DNA of 64,000 bases from Buttiauxella izardii (GCF_003601925.1 NZ_QZWH01000003.1:122351-186350); one strand, 5' to 3'. Shown: positions 19,731-30,205, counted from the first letter of the stretch. Translations and numbers: made by a program. Notes: generated from the sequence alone by a model not told the origin.

Positions 19731-22211
19731 TTAAAGCGCCAGTTCAGCCGATAAAAGATCGGTGATTGCAGCGGCATCCACCAGCGTTTCCAGTTGTTCG
19801 CGGAACTCGCTGTGCATCAGTTTGCGAGCCAGACGTGAGAAAATCTTCATGTGATTGTCCTGCTCCGACTCATTCACCGTCAGCATGATAACCAGTTTCA
19901 CATCAACATCTTCCCCCCAACTCAGCGGCGAATTTAAACGCAAAAGAGAGATGCTGCTGTGCGAAACATGCGGAGATTTGCAGTGTGGGATCGCCACGGA
20001 AAACCCGAGCGCCGTGGAGAAAACGGCTTCACGATCCCAGATAGCCCGCTCAGCCAACGCACCCGACACCACTCGCTGCCGCACTTCCAGGTTATCGGTC
20101 AGCAATTTAATGGCTTCCTCTTTGCTGCTGACGGTTTTATCCAGTAACAATAATTCCTGCGCCAGCACCGGTTTCTGCGATTGCGCTCGCATAAACTGCC
20201 CGATAAGTTCCAGCACCTGTTCGCTGTTATCGCAGGCAATTGCCGCCTCAATAAGCTGCTGACATTGCTGAACATCAAGCGAAGTTAGCGCTTCCTTACA
20301 TGGCGTGATGGCGCTTGCCGACATGCTCAGTTGTGTCAGCCCCATGCCGATAAGCAGTGGCAACATTTGTTTATCCGCAGCCATTTCACCGCACAAACTG
20401 ATTGCCAGCCCGGCGGCTTGCGCACGTTGCGTAATATCCCGCATCAAGGCTAAAAACGTCGGGTTACGGTAGTCATAAAGATGGCGCACATGCGGGTTTC
20501 CACGGTCACAAGCGAGGAAATACTGTGCGAGGTCATTGCTGCCGATAGAGACAAAATCGAGATAGTTAGCCGCTTTTTCCAGAAGATAGAGCGTTGAAGG
20601 GACTTCAACCATAATCCCCAGATGCCACTCGCCAACTGGGATTTCTTCCTGCTGTAAGGTTTGTGCAATGTGAGCAAACTGACCGTGTAACCACTGAATT
20701 TCCGCCAGCGTGGCCACCATTGGCACCATGATATTCAACGGCCCGACGGCACTCGCCCGTAACAAAGCCCGCGCCTGCGTGGTGAAAATCTCATGAAATT
20801 GCGGGTACATACGTACCGCGCGGTAGCCCAAAAACGGGTTTTCTTCTTTTGGCAGATTAAGAAATTCACAGGGTTTATCGCCGCCGATATCCAGCGTGCG
20901 AATGGTGATTTTTTTGCCTGCCGCCTGGCGTAGCACTTCGCTATACGCCTGATATTGCTCGTCTTCATCCGGTGCCTGGCTGCGTTCGCAGAACAGCATT
21001 TCCGTGCGGAACAGACCCACGCCATCAGCGCCATGGGCAAAGGCACTTTGCGCTTCCACGGCCAGCGCAATATTTGCCAGCACACTGACGTTAGTGCCAT
21101 CTGCGGTTGCCACATTCTGCCCACGCAGCGGCGCACTGCGCTCGGCAATTGCCTGCTGTTTTTGGGTTTCCAGCCGATACCAGCTTTCCATCGCCGCATT
21201 CGGGTTCACCACCAGCACGCCATAACGGCTGTCGAGGATCAACACGCTGGCAGTGCGCGTGAGAGTTTCACTTTGCGTTACGCCACACAGCAACGGAATG
21301 CCGAATGAGCGCGCCAGAATCACGGTGTGCGAGGTTTCGCCGCCGTCGCCCATCACGATGCCTTTTAGATGCGGGTTGCGCAGGCGCAAAAACTGCCCCG
21401 GCGTCAGCGTGCCGCTACAGATAACAATGCTGTCCTGCATCAGCGTCATTTGCGCTTCCAGCGGCCTGCCCAACAGCCTGGCGGCAATCCCCTGGCAGAG
21501 ATCGCGAATATCGATCACCCGCTCGCGCAGATACTGACTGCTGCTTTTGAGCAATGGCTCGCTTAACGCCTGCGCCGTCAACGCAACCGCCTGCAAAGCG
21601 TTATGCGCCGAGGCGTGCGAAAGCAGGCACGATTTAAACGCCGGATCGCTGAGTAATTTGAGCTGCGCGTCCAGTACTTGCGCGGCATGCGCATCGGCAC
21701 TTTTAAGCGTCTGTTGCGTCAACGCCCAGGCATCAAGCAGTTGTTGCTGCTGGCGAGCAACGTCCGTTGCCGGTTCATGGCGCGATAATTCATGAAGATC
21801 AACCGAATCAATATGTAGCGCAACGCCGCGCCCAATCCCTTTGCTGACGCCGTTTCCGCGCACATATTCCGGTTTTGCATGTTCAATAAAAACCGGCAGC
21901 GGCTGATTATGCGTATCCGATGCAGGAGCCAGCGGTTCGTCGCAATCGGCAAAGTCATCGCGCATAAACGCCTGAAGGCACTCAAATGCCGCCTGCTGAT
22001 CTTCACCTTCAATCAAAAACTGGCACGAATCGCCGTGAGTGATATCCGCGCCAATCATTCCCAGCACGCTTTTCGCATCCGCCTGAGTATTTTTGCTGAG
22101 ATTAATTAAGGTGATAGCCGCTTTAAACGACTGCGCACATTGCTCAATTTCACTGGCGGGGCGGGCGTGAATGCCGTTGGGCAAAGTACAGATAAAGTCG
22201 AGCGTTAGCAT
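19731..22211 (-). CDS. PTS multiphosphoryl transfer protein, HPr-EI-EIIA(Fru)
   Basis: An 826-residue fusion. The HPr domain (1-90) has the phosphorylatable His15 in GIHARPAS. The enzyme I domain (about 110-670) has GGETSHTVILARS with the active His, plus FRTEMLF and SIGSNDLAQYFLACDR for PEP binding. The EIIA domain of fructose type (about 685-826) has SVAIPHCKSPH. The order matches FryA/FrwA-like proteins. PEP-to-sugar phosphotransfer can therefore run without the general PtsH/PtsI. The start at 22211 overlaps the mannosidase stop by seven bases, implying coupled translation. Confidence 0.92.
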   Translation of the reverse strand: MLTLDFICTLPNGIHARPASEIEQCAQSFKAAITLINLSKNTQADAKSVLGMIGADITHGDSCQFLIEGEDQQAAFECLQAFMRDDFADCDEPLAPASDTHNQPLPVFIEHAKPEYVRGNGVSKGIGRGVALHIDSVDLHELSRHEPATDVARQQQQLLDAWALTQQTLKSADAHAAQVLDAQLKLLSDPAFKSCLLSHASAHNALQAVALTAQALSEPLLKSSSQYLRERVIDIRDLCQGIAARLLGRPLEAQMTLMQDSIVICSGTLTPGQFLRLRNPHLKGIVMGDGGETSHTVILARSFGIPLLCGVTQSETLTRTASVLILDSRYGVLVVNPNAAMESWYRLETQKQQAIAERSAPLRGQNVATADGTNVSVLANIALAVEAQSAFAHGADGVGLFRTEMLFCERSQAPDEDEQYQAYSEVLRQAAGKKITIRTLDIGGDKPCEFLNLPKEENPFLGYRAVRMYPQFHEIFTTQARALLRASAVGPLNIMVPMVATLAEIQWLHGQFAHIAQTLQQEEIPVGEWHLGIMVEVPSTLYLLEKAANYLDFVSIGSNDLAQYFLACDRGNPHVRHLYDYRNPTFLALMRDITQRAQAAGLAISLCGEMAADKQMLPLLIGMGLTQLSMSASAITPCKEALTSLDVQQCQQLIEAAIACDNSEQVLELIGQFMRAQSQKPVLAQELLLLDKTVSSKEEAIKLLTDNLEVRQRVVSGALAERAIWDREAVFSTALGFSVAIPHCKSPHVSHSSISLLRLNSPLSWGEDVDVKLVIMLTVNESEQDNHMKIFSRLARKLMHSEFREQLETLVDAAAITDLLSAELAL

Positions 22212-24811
22212 GTTTTCGCCCCTTCGAAAGTGATAACAAAAGTGGCGGGTGCGCAGGTCGGCACCGACTCTTGCAAGGCTTTCAGCGGTGTTTCTGCAAG
22301 CGTTACCGATGTAATTTCCCCATTTGCGATCACCGTTCCGCACGGAAGTGTTTGCGCCGTTGGGTTCCAGCCGCGAATAACTAACGCATCGCTATGTTGA
22401 GCTTTTTTCAGCGTGCTGAAATGCAGCGCGGTGTCCCAGGTTAAGACGCTGTAATGCGGCGGGAAAACGCGCCCGTGAGGGTTAGTACGAAAACGTGACC
22501 AGCCGGTCGCAAGCCAGGCGTGAAGGTTGCCGCGAGCCAGTTCAACGTCATGCCAGAAACGATGGTCTGCGCCGTTATTCATTGCCAGCACGCTGAGTTT
22601 GAAGCGGTGCAACCCCTGGATTTGTGAGTCAGGCGACGGCAAAACCATGCCCGATGCACGACCAGGGCGATAAGGCATATTGGCCTGCCCCAGCCAGCCG
22701 ACGCTGCGCAGTAACGTCACCGCGATAACATCCTGACAATCTTCATGAATCTGGTATTCACGCAGCCCTTTGGTTACCGCGCACAAACCACGAGTGTCGT
22801 TGTGCATCATCACCTGGCTTTGCATCGGATACAGCGCAACGGGCGCTTCGGTCCATTGTTCTTCCTGCCAGACCGCCATTTCCGGCGGCAGATTTGGCCG
22901 CTCAATGAGGCCGAATGGCTGGTCGGCAAAGTGGGTGAGTTGCTCCACACCCGTCGGTAGCAAAACCTGTAAACGGTGATCGCGAACGGTGTTATTGACG
23001 TCGATTGCCACATCCAGCCAGGCGTTGTTATTCACCAGCGTAATGCTCATCGTAATATCCAGTTCGGCATTGGCATCGCGCTCTTTACGGGCCGCCAGAT
23101 CCTGCGGCACCGCCATCTGCCAGTTGAGCGTCAGACGGCTTTGCAATGGCCCTTGCTCGCCGTTGATTGAAGTCAGGAATTCATCGCTATTGATCAGCCA
23201 GTCTTCAAACGGCGGCGAATAGTTGTAGTTATCGCCAGCGTCACCGCCGTCAACCAACTGCAAAATATTTCGATAAACCTGCTGGTTGCGCTTATCCGTC
23301 AGCGTCAAAATCCCGCGTTTGTCTGCTTCAAGGCGCAGCCATTCGTTTTCCAGTTTCACGGCAGATTTTATCTGCCGCTCAAATCCAGCGCCGACGCCCT
23401 CTTGCAGATACAGGGTCTGGTAGCCACAGGCCGGAATATCCGCCACTTCGAGCAGCAACAGGCATTTGCGATACCAGGTGGTTTCGGTGCTGTTTGACAG
23501 CTCCTGAACGATGATCGACATATCCTGGCGGCTTTTTTCGATAATCTGCCAGCGGCGCTCTTTGCCTTCGCCATCGACCACACGGAAATCTTGTTCCGGG
23601 GTGAAAATCGTCAATTCCACCAGCCCCGCACTCGTCTGCGGGCGGGCATTAAAGATGATGATTTTCTTGCCGTCCTGTTGCGCCGTAATCCCTTCGGCCA
23701 GCATTTTCATATTCAGGTCGATAAGCTGATTCGCCATCTCCAGCCCGGATTCGAGGCGGTTTTTTACCATCGCATTAACGCGATCGGAGTTGCAGCCGCC
23801 GATGCTGTCGTGGGCGTGGGATTTCATCGCTTCGCGCCAGATGTTGTCCACCGCGTGTTGCGGGTACGGCAGACCCAGCCGCCAGTTGAGCACCAGTAAC
23901 GGTTCCAGATGCTGGCTTAACGTCTGTTCGAGTTGCGCATTGAGCTGTTTGATATCCATACGGGTGGAGAAAATACCGCGATGGATACGCATGTATTTCG
24001 GGCTGATCAGCTCACCCTGGTATGTCGGCAAAGTGATGTGAACGCTGTCCAGGGCCTCGAAGAACTGGCTGAAACTGCTGCGCACAAAGTGGTAGTCATC
24101 CTGCTGATGATTGAGTTTGTCGAGCATCGCCGGAACGCGATACTCAAACGGCGACTGGTCGTTGCCGTTAGGCAGCAGAACGTGGTCGGTAAGAGAAAAA
24201 CGCGTCTGTTTTGCGAGAATGGTTTCCAGCGCTTTTTGCCCGGCCTGCGGGTCATCCGGCAGCCATTTCGCGCAGCCGTATCCCCATGGCAGCACGGCGG
24301 TGGTGACTTTGCTGCCGTCGGCGGCCTGCCAGCTAAATTCGCTATGCGCCACGTTATGCTCGCTCCAGCCGCGCCAGATAACGGCGTAGTCGATAGCAAA
24401 CTGTTGTAAAAACATCGGTAGTTGCGCGCTTTGCCCAAAGGAATCAGGCACATAACCAATCGGCATGGTGCCGCCAAAACGCTGGCAATCCGCGTGGCCC
24501 AGCAGCAAATTGCGGGTAATCGACTCCGCTCCCACCACCAGAAAATCGCTCTGCGTATACCACGGGCCAATCACGATTCGCCCCTGCTCGACTAATTTCC
24601 GCAACCGCGCTTCCTGATGCGGCGCGACACTTAAATAGTCTTCAATCACCACGGTTTGCCCGTCAAGAACGAATGGCCCGAGGGATTTATCTTGTTCCAG
24701 ACGTTGTAATAAATCGTCCATAAAATAATAAAGCACGGCTTTTGAATCATTCTCAGTGAAATACCACTCACGGTCCCAGTGAGTATGTTGTACCAGATGA
24801 ACTGTTTTCAT
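22205..24811 (-). CDS. GH38 alpha-mannosidase, MngB-like
   Basis: A glycoside hydrolase family 38 enzyme of 868 residues. Zn ligands appear at the N-terminus in HTHWDREWYF, the nucleophile region in GYVPDSFGQSAQ and MRIHRGIFSTRMDIK, and a later His in KSHAHDSIGGCNSDR. Middle and C-terminal beta domains follow. No signal peptide is seen, so it acts in the cytoplasm on a phosphorylated mannoside imported by the neighbouring EIIBC, as MngB does for mannosylglycerate-6-phosphate in E. coli; the exact substrate is inference. I start it at 24811, after AGGGTCG, instead of the frame start at 24859. Confidence 0.88.
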   Translation of the reverse strand: MKTVHLVQHTHWDREWYFTENDSKAVLYYFMDDLLQRLEQDKSLGPFVLDGQTVVIEDYLSVAPHQEARLRKLVEQGRIVIGPWYTQSDFLVVGAESITRNLLLGHADCQRFGGTMPIGYVPDSFGQSAQLPMFLQQFAIDYAVIWRGWSEHNVAHSEFSWQAADGSKVTTAVLPWGYGCAKWLPDDPQAGQKALETILAKQTRFSLTDHVLLPNGNDQSPFEYRVPAMLDKLNHQQDDYHFVRSSFSQFFEALDSVHITLPTYQGELISPKYMRIHRGIFSTRMDIKQLNAQLEQTLSQHLEPLLVLNWRLGLPYPQHAVDNIWREAMKSHAHDSIGGCNSDRVNAMVKNRLESGLEMANQLIDLNMKMLAEGITAQQDGKKIIIFNARPQTSAGLVELTIFTPEQDFRVVDGEGKERRWQIIEKSRQDMSIIVQELSNSTETTWYRKCLLLLEVADIPACGYQTLYLQEGVGAGFERQIKSAVKLENEWLRLEADKRGILTLTDKRNQQVYRNILQLVDGGDAGDNYNYSPPFEDWLINSDEFLTSINGEQGPLQSRLTLNWQMAVPQDLAARKERDANAELDITMSITLVNNNAWLDVAIDVNNTVRDHRLQVLLPTGVEQLTHFADQPFGLIERPNLPPEMAVWQEEQWTEAPVALYPMQSQVMMHNDTRGLCAVTKGLREYQIHEDCQDVIAVTLLRSVGWLGQANMPYRPGRASGMVLPSPDSQIQGLHRFKLSVLAMNNGADHRFWHDVELARGNLHAWLATGWSRFRTNPHGRVFPPHYSVLTWDTALHFSTLKKAQHSDALVIRGWNPTAQTLPCGTVIANGEITSVTLAETPLKALQESVPTCAPATFVITFEGAKTC

Positions 24812-24924
24812 ATTTCGACCCTGACATGATGCTGTCGATATTATTTTTCGCAGCATCATCTCTTTATTTTAAATGTAGAAAACCCTGAGACTCAGCAGCC
24901 CCATTTATATTTGTTCGCGATAGC

Positions 24925-26052
24925 TTAGCGGCTGACTTTAAATTTCGGCGCGGGCGCTACGGCTTTTTCTTCTTTGGCACTGGTAATATTCGACTGACGA
25001 AACACCAGTAATGAACCCACCGCCACAATCGCGGAACCCACGGCAATCGACAGGATGTAAATCGGCCAGCCATCGACCGCTAACCAACCGTAAAAACCGG
25101 ATATCGGTGCGTGGTTGACTGCGCCTAAACCCACCGCCATTGCCGCGCCCGTTGCGGTACCGATGACATTGATAACAATGATTTTCGGGTTCGCCAGCGC
25201 AAAAGGAATCGCCCCTTCGGAGACGCCAATCAAGCCCATCAAAGTTGATGCTTTTCCTGCTTCCTGTAGCGATTCAGGGAAGCGGTTTTTCCAGATAAGC
25301 GTGGCAACGCCGAGGCCGATTGGCGGGATGATAATCGCCACTTGTGCGGCGGTGTTTGGGTCGTAAATACCCGATGCCAACAGCGCCATGGCGGTTGTGA
25401 CAGCGGCTTTGTTCACCGGGCCGCCAAGGTCAAAGCCGACCATGCCGCCAACGACTGCGGCGAGAATGATTTTGTTGGTGCCGGACATCGCCAGCAGCCA
25501 CGCTTCCATGCCACGGTTCAGCGCCGCCAGCGGCGTGCCAATCACAAATGCCATGATGATGCAGGTCAGCAGAGTGCCGCCGACAGGCAGAATAAAAATC
25601 GGCCCTGCGGAAGCCAGCGAACGCGGGAGTTTCACTTTTGCGGTCAGCAAACGCACGACGTAACCCGCGACAAAACCCGCCGCCAGCGCGCCGAGGAACC
25701 CGGTTCCCAGGTTGCTGGCTAACAGGCCGCCAACCATACCTGGCGCAATTCCCGGTTTGTTAGCAATCGCAAAGCTGATGTAACCCGCAACAATCGGCAG
25801 CATCAAAGAAAGCGCTAAACCACCGAAGCCATCGAACTTATGCAGCATCTGCACTACAAGGCTTGCGGCCTGTTCGTGGCTGGCATCCCAAATGTTATCA
25901 ATGCCATACATCGAGGCACCGATACGGGCGATGCCCATAATCACCGCCCCGGCGATGACGAACGGCAGCATGTAAGAAACGCCGGTCATGATGGCGTTTT
26001 TCACTTCTGTACCCGTGGAGGATTTCGCTCCGCCACTCTGAAATTTAGCCAT
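24925..26052 (-). CDS. PTS fructose-family EIIC membrane permease
   Basis: A 375-residue integral membrane component of a fructose-type PTS, with about nine hydrophobic segments. It has the typical start GVSYMLPFVIAGAVIMGIAR and the substrate-site region ISEGAIPFA-like (VSEGAIPFALANP). The basic C-terminus PAPKFKVSR ends it; the EIIB is separate. The start at 26052 overlaps the end of EIIB by eight bases. It translocates and helps phosphorylate a sugar or glycoside delivered to the adjacent mannosidase. Confidence 0.92.
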   Translation of the reverse strand: MAKFQSGGAKSSTGTEVKNAIMTGVSYMLPFVIAGAVIMGIARIGASMYGIDNIWDASHEQAASLVVQMLHKFDGFGGLALSLMLPIVAGYISFAIANKPGIAPGMVGGLLASNLGTGFLGALAAGFVAGYVVRLLTAKVKLPRSLASAGPIFILPVGGTLLTCIIMAFVIGTPLAALNRGMEAWLLAMSGTNKIILAAVVGGMVGFDLGGPVNKAAVTTAMALLASGIYDPNTAAQVAIIIPPIGLGVATLIWKNRFPESLQEAGKASTLMGLIGVSEGAIPFALANPKIIVINVIGTATGAAMAVGLGAVNHAPISGFYGWLAVDGWPIYILSIAVGSAIVAVGSLLVFRQSNITSAKEEKAVAPAPKFKVSR

Positions 26053-26359
26053 GATTGATCTCCTGCTCGATGGCTTCAAACACCGCTTCACCAAATTTGA
26101 TCGGGTCTGCCACGCTGCATTCCAGTTTTAACATGCCGTCGAATCGCTCTTTGTTGTTGATAGCAACATCTGCGGCGATGATCACGCCATCGGCGCGCGC
26201 CAGGTCTTCTGCGGTGATTTCGTTCTCCGCGCCCATGCTGCCCTGGGTTTCGACTTTGATTTCATGCCCGCGACTTTTGCCAGTGATTTCCAGCGCTTCA
26301 GCGGCCATAAAGGTATGGGCGACGCCCGTTGGGCATGCAGCTACACAAACGATATACAT
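26045..26359 (-). CDS. PTS fructose-family EIIB
   Basis: A 104-residue cytoplasmic phosphotransferase subunit with the phosphocysteine Cys9 in AACPTGVAHTFMAA, and IIAADVAI-type blocks usual in fructose EIIB. It takes phosphate from the EIIA of the fused protein encoded downstream and passes it to the substrate in EIIC. A hairpin 37 bp upstream could attenuate transcription into the gene. Confidence 0.93.
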   Translation of the reverse strand: MYIVCVAACPTGVAHTFMAAEALEITGKSRGHEIKVETQGSMGAENEITAEDLARADGVIIAADVAINNKERFDGMLKLECSVADPIKFGEAVFEAIEQEINHG

Positions 26360-26841
26360 AATGGTTTCTCTCTCGGGTCGGATTTAGGCAATAAAAAAAG
26401 CACAATGGCGATGAGGCGCATTGTGCTTTTTAGGCAATAAAACAGTGATTTATGTGAATCTGAATTGGCATCTGACTCGCCGCTCAAACGCTGGCAAACC
26501 AGTAACTGATGCACACTACGGGTGGTGAAACTAAAGGCTAATTCATGGCGCAGTTGGGCAACAAGGCGGGCGTGAATAGACGTTTTTACGGTGCAGGCAA
26601 CATGAGGGATCGGCAGGCGTTTATTGGAGGTAAACAGGCTCTCACCGGCACAATCCCAAAGCCGCGACCAGCCGCCAGAAAACTCATCTTCACTATTTTC
26701 CTGGGTATTTTCATCGGCTTCACTGAGTGATTGGACCGAGTTGAAACAGCAAAGCCCACTCAGTAATAGCTTCACGCTGCTGAATTTCCCCAGCAGGCAG
26801 TAGAAGCAATAACTGATGATTCGGTGGACAATGGCTGACAT
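26341..26841 (-). CDS. Uncharacterised ORF upstream of the PTS genes
   Basis: A 166-residue frame beginning MSAIVHRIISYCFYCLLGKF, with GGAG five bases upstream of the ATG at 26841. I recognise no domain. The first 20 residues are amphipathic and Cys/Tyr-rich; the middle is acidic (EADENTQENSEDE). Its end reads through the hairpin at 26396-26430 and overlaps EIIB by 19 bases. It might be a small local protein, a decayed regulator (a different frame at 26730-26815 reads like a folded protein) or a leader whose translation affects the hairpin. The islet has no other regulator. Confidence 0.35.
   Translation of the reverse strand: MSAIVHRIISYCFYCLLGKFSSVKLLLSGLCCFNSVQSLSEADENTQENSEDEFSGGWSRLWDCAGESLFTSNKRLPIPHVACTVKTSIHARLVAQLRHELAFSFTTRSVHQLLVCQRLSGESDANSDSHKSLFYCLKSTMRLIAIVLFLLPKSDPREKPLCISFV
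26396..26430. terminator. Hairpin between the upstream ORF and EIIB, possible attenuator
   Basis: A 12-bp perfect stem (AAAAGCACAATG with CATTGTGCTTTT), an 11-base loop, and T-runs on the 3' side in either direction. On the minus strand it lies just ahead of EIIB, so it would stop transcripts from further upstream or act in antitermination control. Confidence 0.65.
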
Positions 26842-26944
26842 ATTATCTCCAGAAATGAGCATTCGATAATAGTCAGTAAGCGGGTAATGTAATGTGATTG
26901 TTCGCACAATTTTTTACATTATGATTATCTGCATCAGGAAATAA

Positions 26945-26971
26945 AAAAGCCACTCTAAGTGAGTGGCTTTT
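26945..26971. terminator. Terminator after uppP
   Basis: An 11-bp stem (AAAAGCCACTC with GAGTGGCTTTT), loop TAAGT, with flanking A/T runs, 18 bp past the uppP stop on the minus strand. Confidence 0.88.
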
Positions 26972-26988
26972 ATTATTAACGGTTAACG

Positions 26989-27807
26989 TTAAAAGAAGAC
27001 GAAATAAACCACCGCCGCCACCGCAAAGCGATAAATAGCAAATGGAATAAAGGAAATACGTTTGATAAGTTGCAGGAAGGTTTTAATCGCAATCAGCGCC
27101 ACAATAAATGCGGTAATAAAACCAACGGCAAACATTGGCAAATCCGCCATGGTTAAAAAGCCGATGCTCTTATAAACATCCAGAACCGTCGCACCCATCA
27201 TCATTGGCACGGCCAGTAAGAATGAGAACTCAGATGCCGCATAACGGCTGATGCCCATCAGCATGCCGCCGGAGATGGTGGCACCGGAGCGCGAGAAACC
27301 CGGCCACAGCGCTAAACACTGGAAGCAACCAATCGCAAACGCCTGGCGATAAGTGATGTCATCAACGCCAACCGCACGCGGCTCTTTTGGCTTGAACAAT
27401 TCCGCCGCAATCAGCAGCACGCCGCCAACCACCAGCGCATACATCACGTTTATCGGGTTAAAGAGCGATTTGATAGCGTCGTGGAAAATCAGCCCCAGAA
27501 CCACCGCGGGCACCATACCCAGCAGAATGTGGATGAGCGTTAAACGCCCTTTACCTTCACCTTCATGCTGCGGACGACCAAAGTGAATGCCGATAAGGCC
27601 AAACAGGCGACGCCAGAACATCACGACGACAGCAAGAATAGAACCTAACTGGATAACAACTTCAAAGGTTTTTGCCTTATCACCTTCGAAACCCAACAGG
27701 TGGCCGACAATAATCATATGGCCGGTAGATGAAACGGGTAAAAACTCCGTTAACCCCTCAACAACACCCAAAATCGCTGCAATAACTAACGAGTGCAGAT
27801 CGCTCAT
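26989..27807 (-). CDS. uppP: Undecaprenyl-diphosphate phosphatase UppP (BacA)
   Basis: A 272-residue inner-membrane enzyme that recycles undecaprenyl diphosphate to the monophosphate carrier for peptidoglycan; overexpression gives bacitracin resistance in E. coli. Both catalytic segments are intact: [17 protein letters not shown] near the N-terminus and [12 protein letters not shown] in the middle. About seven to ten hydrophobic segments are present. It is the E. coli neighbour of cca, here separated from it by the PTS islet. Confidence 0.97.
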   Translation of the reverse strand: MSDLHSLVIAAILGVVEGLTEFLPVSSTGHMIIVGHLLGFEGDKAKTFEVVIQLGSILAVVVMFWRRLFGLIGIHFGRPQHEGEGKGRLTLIHILLGMVPAVVLGLIFHDAIKSLFNPINVMYALVVGGVLLIAAELFKPKEPRAVGVDDITYRQAFAIGCFQCLALWPGFSRSGATISGGMLMGISRYAASEFSFLLAVPMMMGATVLDVYKSIGFLTMADLPMFAVGFITAFIVALIAIKTFLQLIKRISFIPFAIYRFAVAAVVYFVFF

Positions 27808-27913
27808 TAATAAACCCTCTAACCCCTAAAACGAACATGAAAAAAGCGGCATGCGCCGCGAAAAGATGACAGTTAAGACAAAGCCAGACCTGTTTGGTTT
27901 AACAAATATGAAC

Positions 27914-28282
27914 TTAATTATTGGCTTTCAGATTACTGCCACGCTCTATCACCACCCCAACATTAGCAGCCTGCGCAACGGCACCTGGCTTACTGACTTT
28001 TAAACGCACCCACGGTGAGTTAAAGCGAGTCAGTAGCAATTGTGCCACTTCTTCAGCTACACGTTCCACCAGCGCAAAACGCCCGCCGGAAACATGATTG
28101 ATCACCGCTTCGCTGACATCAGCGTAGCTTAAACAATCTTTTACATCATCGCTGCTCGCCGCCTGGCGGTTGTCCCAAGCCATTTCGATATCGAATACCA
28201 GCTTCTGAGAAATGGTTTGTTCCCAGTCATAAACACCAATCGTGGTGATTACAGTCAGTTGCTCTATAAATACAATGTCCAT
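27914..28282 (-). CDS. folB: Dihydroneopterin aldolase / epimerase FolB
   Basis: A 122-residue folate enzyme that cleaves 7,8-dihydroneopterin to 6-hydroxymethyl-7,8-dihydropterin. Substrate-site residues occur in GVYDWEQ, CLSYADV and [12 protein letters not shown], with the conserved Lys in [10 protein letters not shown] use ATG at 28282 (GTG one codon earlier is possible), with AGGG upstream. It diverges from plsY across about 107 bp. Confidence 0.97.
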   Translation of the reverse strand: MDIVFIEQLTVITTIGVYDWEQTISQKLVFDIEMAWDNRQAASSDDVKDCLSYADVSEAVINHVSGGRFALVERVAEEVAQLLLTRFNSPWVRLKVSKPGAVAQAANVGVVIERGSNLKANN

Positions 28283-28389
28283 CACGCCCTGCCCGGTTTT
28301 TAGTCACGCCAGATACCACTTCCGGCGAAATATGCGTATTATCCACAGATGCAGAGAATACAACGACACTTTCAAAATGGAACAGCGTT

Positions 28390-29007
28390 ATGAGTGCAAT
28401 CGCGCCCGTCATGATCCTGCTTGCGTATCTTTGCGGCTCCATTTCTAGCGCCATTCTGGTCTGCCGAGTTGCCGGTCTGCCCGATCCCCGACTCAACGGT
28501 TCCGGCAATCCAGGTGCGACCAACGTCTTGCGACTTGGCGGTAAAGGTGCAGCCGTAGCGGTACTGATTTTTGACGTTCTCAAAGGAATGTTACCCGTCT
28601 GGGCAGCTTACGAACTCGGCGTGACACCCTTCTGGCTTGGCCTTATCGCCATCGCCGCCTGTATTGGTCATATCTGGCCGGTATTCTTTAATTTTCATGG
28701 TGGCAAAGGTGTGGCGACGGCCTTTGGCGCAATCGCCCCTATCGGCTGGGATTTAACCGGTGTGATGGCGGGAACGTGGTTACTAAGCGTGCTGCTGAGC
28801 GGTTACTCATCGCTGGGTGCGATTGTCAGCGCGCTGATTGCGCCGTTTTATGTCTGGTGGTTCAGACCGGAATTCACCTTCCCGGTGGCAATGCTTTCCT
28901 GCCTGATTTTGATGCGCCATCACGATAATATTCAGCGCTTGTGGCGCGGCCAGGAAACCAAAATCTGGAAGAAACTGCGCAAAAATAAAGACAAAAAAAA
29001 GGAGTGA
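28390..29007 (+). CDS. plsY: Glycerol-3-phosphate acyltransferase PlsY
   Basis: A 205-residue membrane acyltransferase (YgiH) that transfers acyl from acyl-phosphate to glycerol-3-phosphate. The conserved loops are visible: [31 protein letters not shown], and the basic C-terminus [14 protein letters not shown]. Five membrane segments are expected. Length and gene order are the same as in E. coli. Confidence 0.97.
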   Translation: MSAIAPVMILLAYLCGSISSAILVCRVAGLPDPRLNGSGNPGATNVLRLGGKGAAVAVLIFDVLKGMLPVWAAYELGVTPFWLGLIAIAACIGHIWPVFFNFHGGKGVATAFGAIAPIGWDLTGVMAGTWLLSVLLSGYSSLGAIVSALIAPFYVWWFRPEFTFPVAMLSCLILMRHHDNIQRLWRGQETKIWKKLRKNKDKKKE

Positions 29008-29042
29008 TTTCTCACTCCTTCTCTGTTCGTTCTACTGAGATT

Positions 29043-30056
29043 TTAAGCGGCAGGTAATTCTGCCAGCGGCCAGCGTGGGCGCACGGTCACGCTCAATTCA
29101 CCCGCCGTTCCGGCTTTCAAACGAATCATACCCGCATAAGCGATCATCGCGCCGTTATCGGTGCAGAATTCAGGACGCGCGTAGAACACTTCACCACGGC
29201 GTTTCGTCATCATTTCTTCCATGCGTACACGCAGAGTGCGGTTGGCACTCACGCCGCCCGCCATCACCAGGCGTTTGAAGCCCGTTTGATCCAGCGCACG
29301 TTTGCACTTGATCATCAGCGTATCAACCACCGCATCTTCAAATGCACGAGCGATATCCGCGCGGGTCTGCGGATCGGCGTCATTACCGCGAATCGTATTC
29401 GCTGCAAAAGTTTTAAGGCCGGAGAAGCTGAAATCCAGACCTGGACGGTCGGTCATCGGGCGCGGGAAAGTAAATCGCCCTGCCGTACCTTGTGATGCCA
29501 TTTTAGAAAGCATCGGGCCGCCGGGGTAATCCAGGCCTAGCAGTTTCGCCGTCTTATCAAAAGCTTCACCTGCGGCATCATCAATGGATTCGCCCAACAG
29601 TTCGTATTGACCGATACCGGTGACGCTGATCAGCTGCGTGTGGCCGCCAGAAACCAGCAGCGCTACAAACGGGAATTCGGGTGGATTGTCTTCCAGCATC
29701 GGCGCTAATAAATGGCCTTCCATGTGATGCACCGGCACTGCGGGTACATCCCAGGCAAACGCCAGCGAACGGCCAATGGTTGCGCCCACTAGCAGCGCGC
29801 CAACCAAGCCAGGCCCTGCGGTATAAGCAACACCGTCAATATCTTTGGCGGTTAATCCTGCCTCTTTTAAAGCGGCCTGAATCAATGGCACGGTTTTGCG
29901 CACATGGTCACGGGAGGCAAGCTCCGGCACCACGCCGCCGTAGTCAGCATGCAATTTCACCTGACTATACAATTGATTAGCTAATAACCCGTTCTCATCG
30001 TCATAAATGGCGATGCCGGTTTCATCACAGGATGTCTCAATACCCAATACGCGCAT
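29043..30056 (-). CDS. tsaD: tRNA threonylcarbamoyladenosine transferase TsaD
   Basis: A 337-residue ASKHA-fold enzyme that puts the threonylcarbamoyl group on A37 of ANN-reading tRNAs, with TsaB and TsaE. The N-terminal [15 protein letters not shown] phosphate loop, metal ligands in [10 protein letters not shown], and [10 protein letters not shown] are all present. It is divergent from rpsU and cytoplasmic. The substrate class includes the tRNA-Ile2 encoded 4.6 kb away. Confidence 0.98.
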   Translation of the reverse strand: MRVLGIETSCDETGIAIYDDENGLLANQLYSQVKLHADYGGVVPELASRDHVRKTVPLIQAALKEAGLTAKDIDGVAYTAGPGLVGALLVGATIGRSLAFAWDVPAVPVHHMEGHLLAPMLEDNPPEFPFVALLVSGGHTQLISVTGIGQYELLGESIDDAAGEAFDKTAKLLGLDYPGGPMLSKMASQGTAGRFTFPRPMTDRPGLDFSFSGLKTFAANTIRGNDADPQTRADIARAFEDAVVDTLMIKCKRALDQTGFKRLVMAGGVSANRTLRVRMEEMMTKRRGEVFYARPEFCTDNGAMIAYAGMIRLKAGTAGELSVTVRPRWPLAELPAA

Positions 30057-30205
30057 GGCTTTCTCTACCTCTAAGTCTTGCGGCGAAGTTTAAGCCGCTG
30101 AGTGCTTATTGTAAAACTTTGCTCACAAACGCGGCTCGGGTGGTGTATAATCCGCACCCCTGGAAGATTCCGGCCTTAAAAGCCAGGTTTCTGGTTGTCC
30201 GGTGC

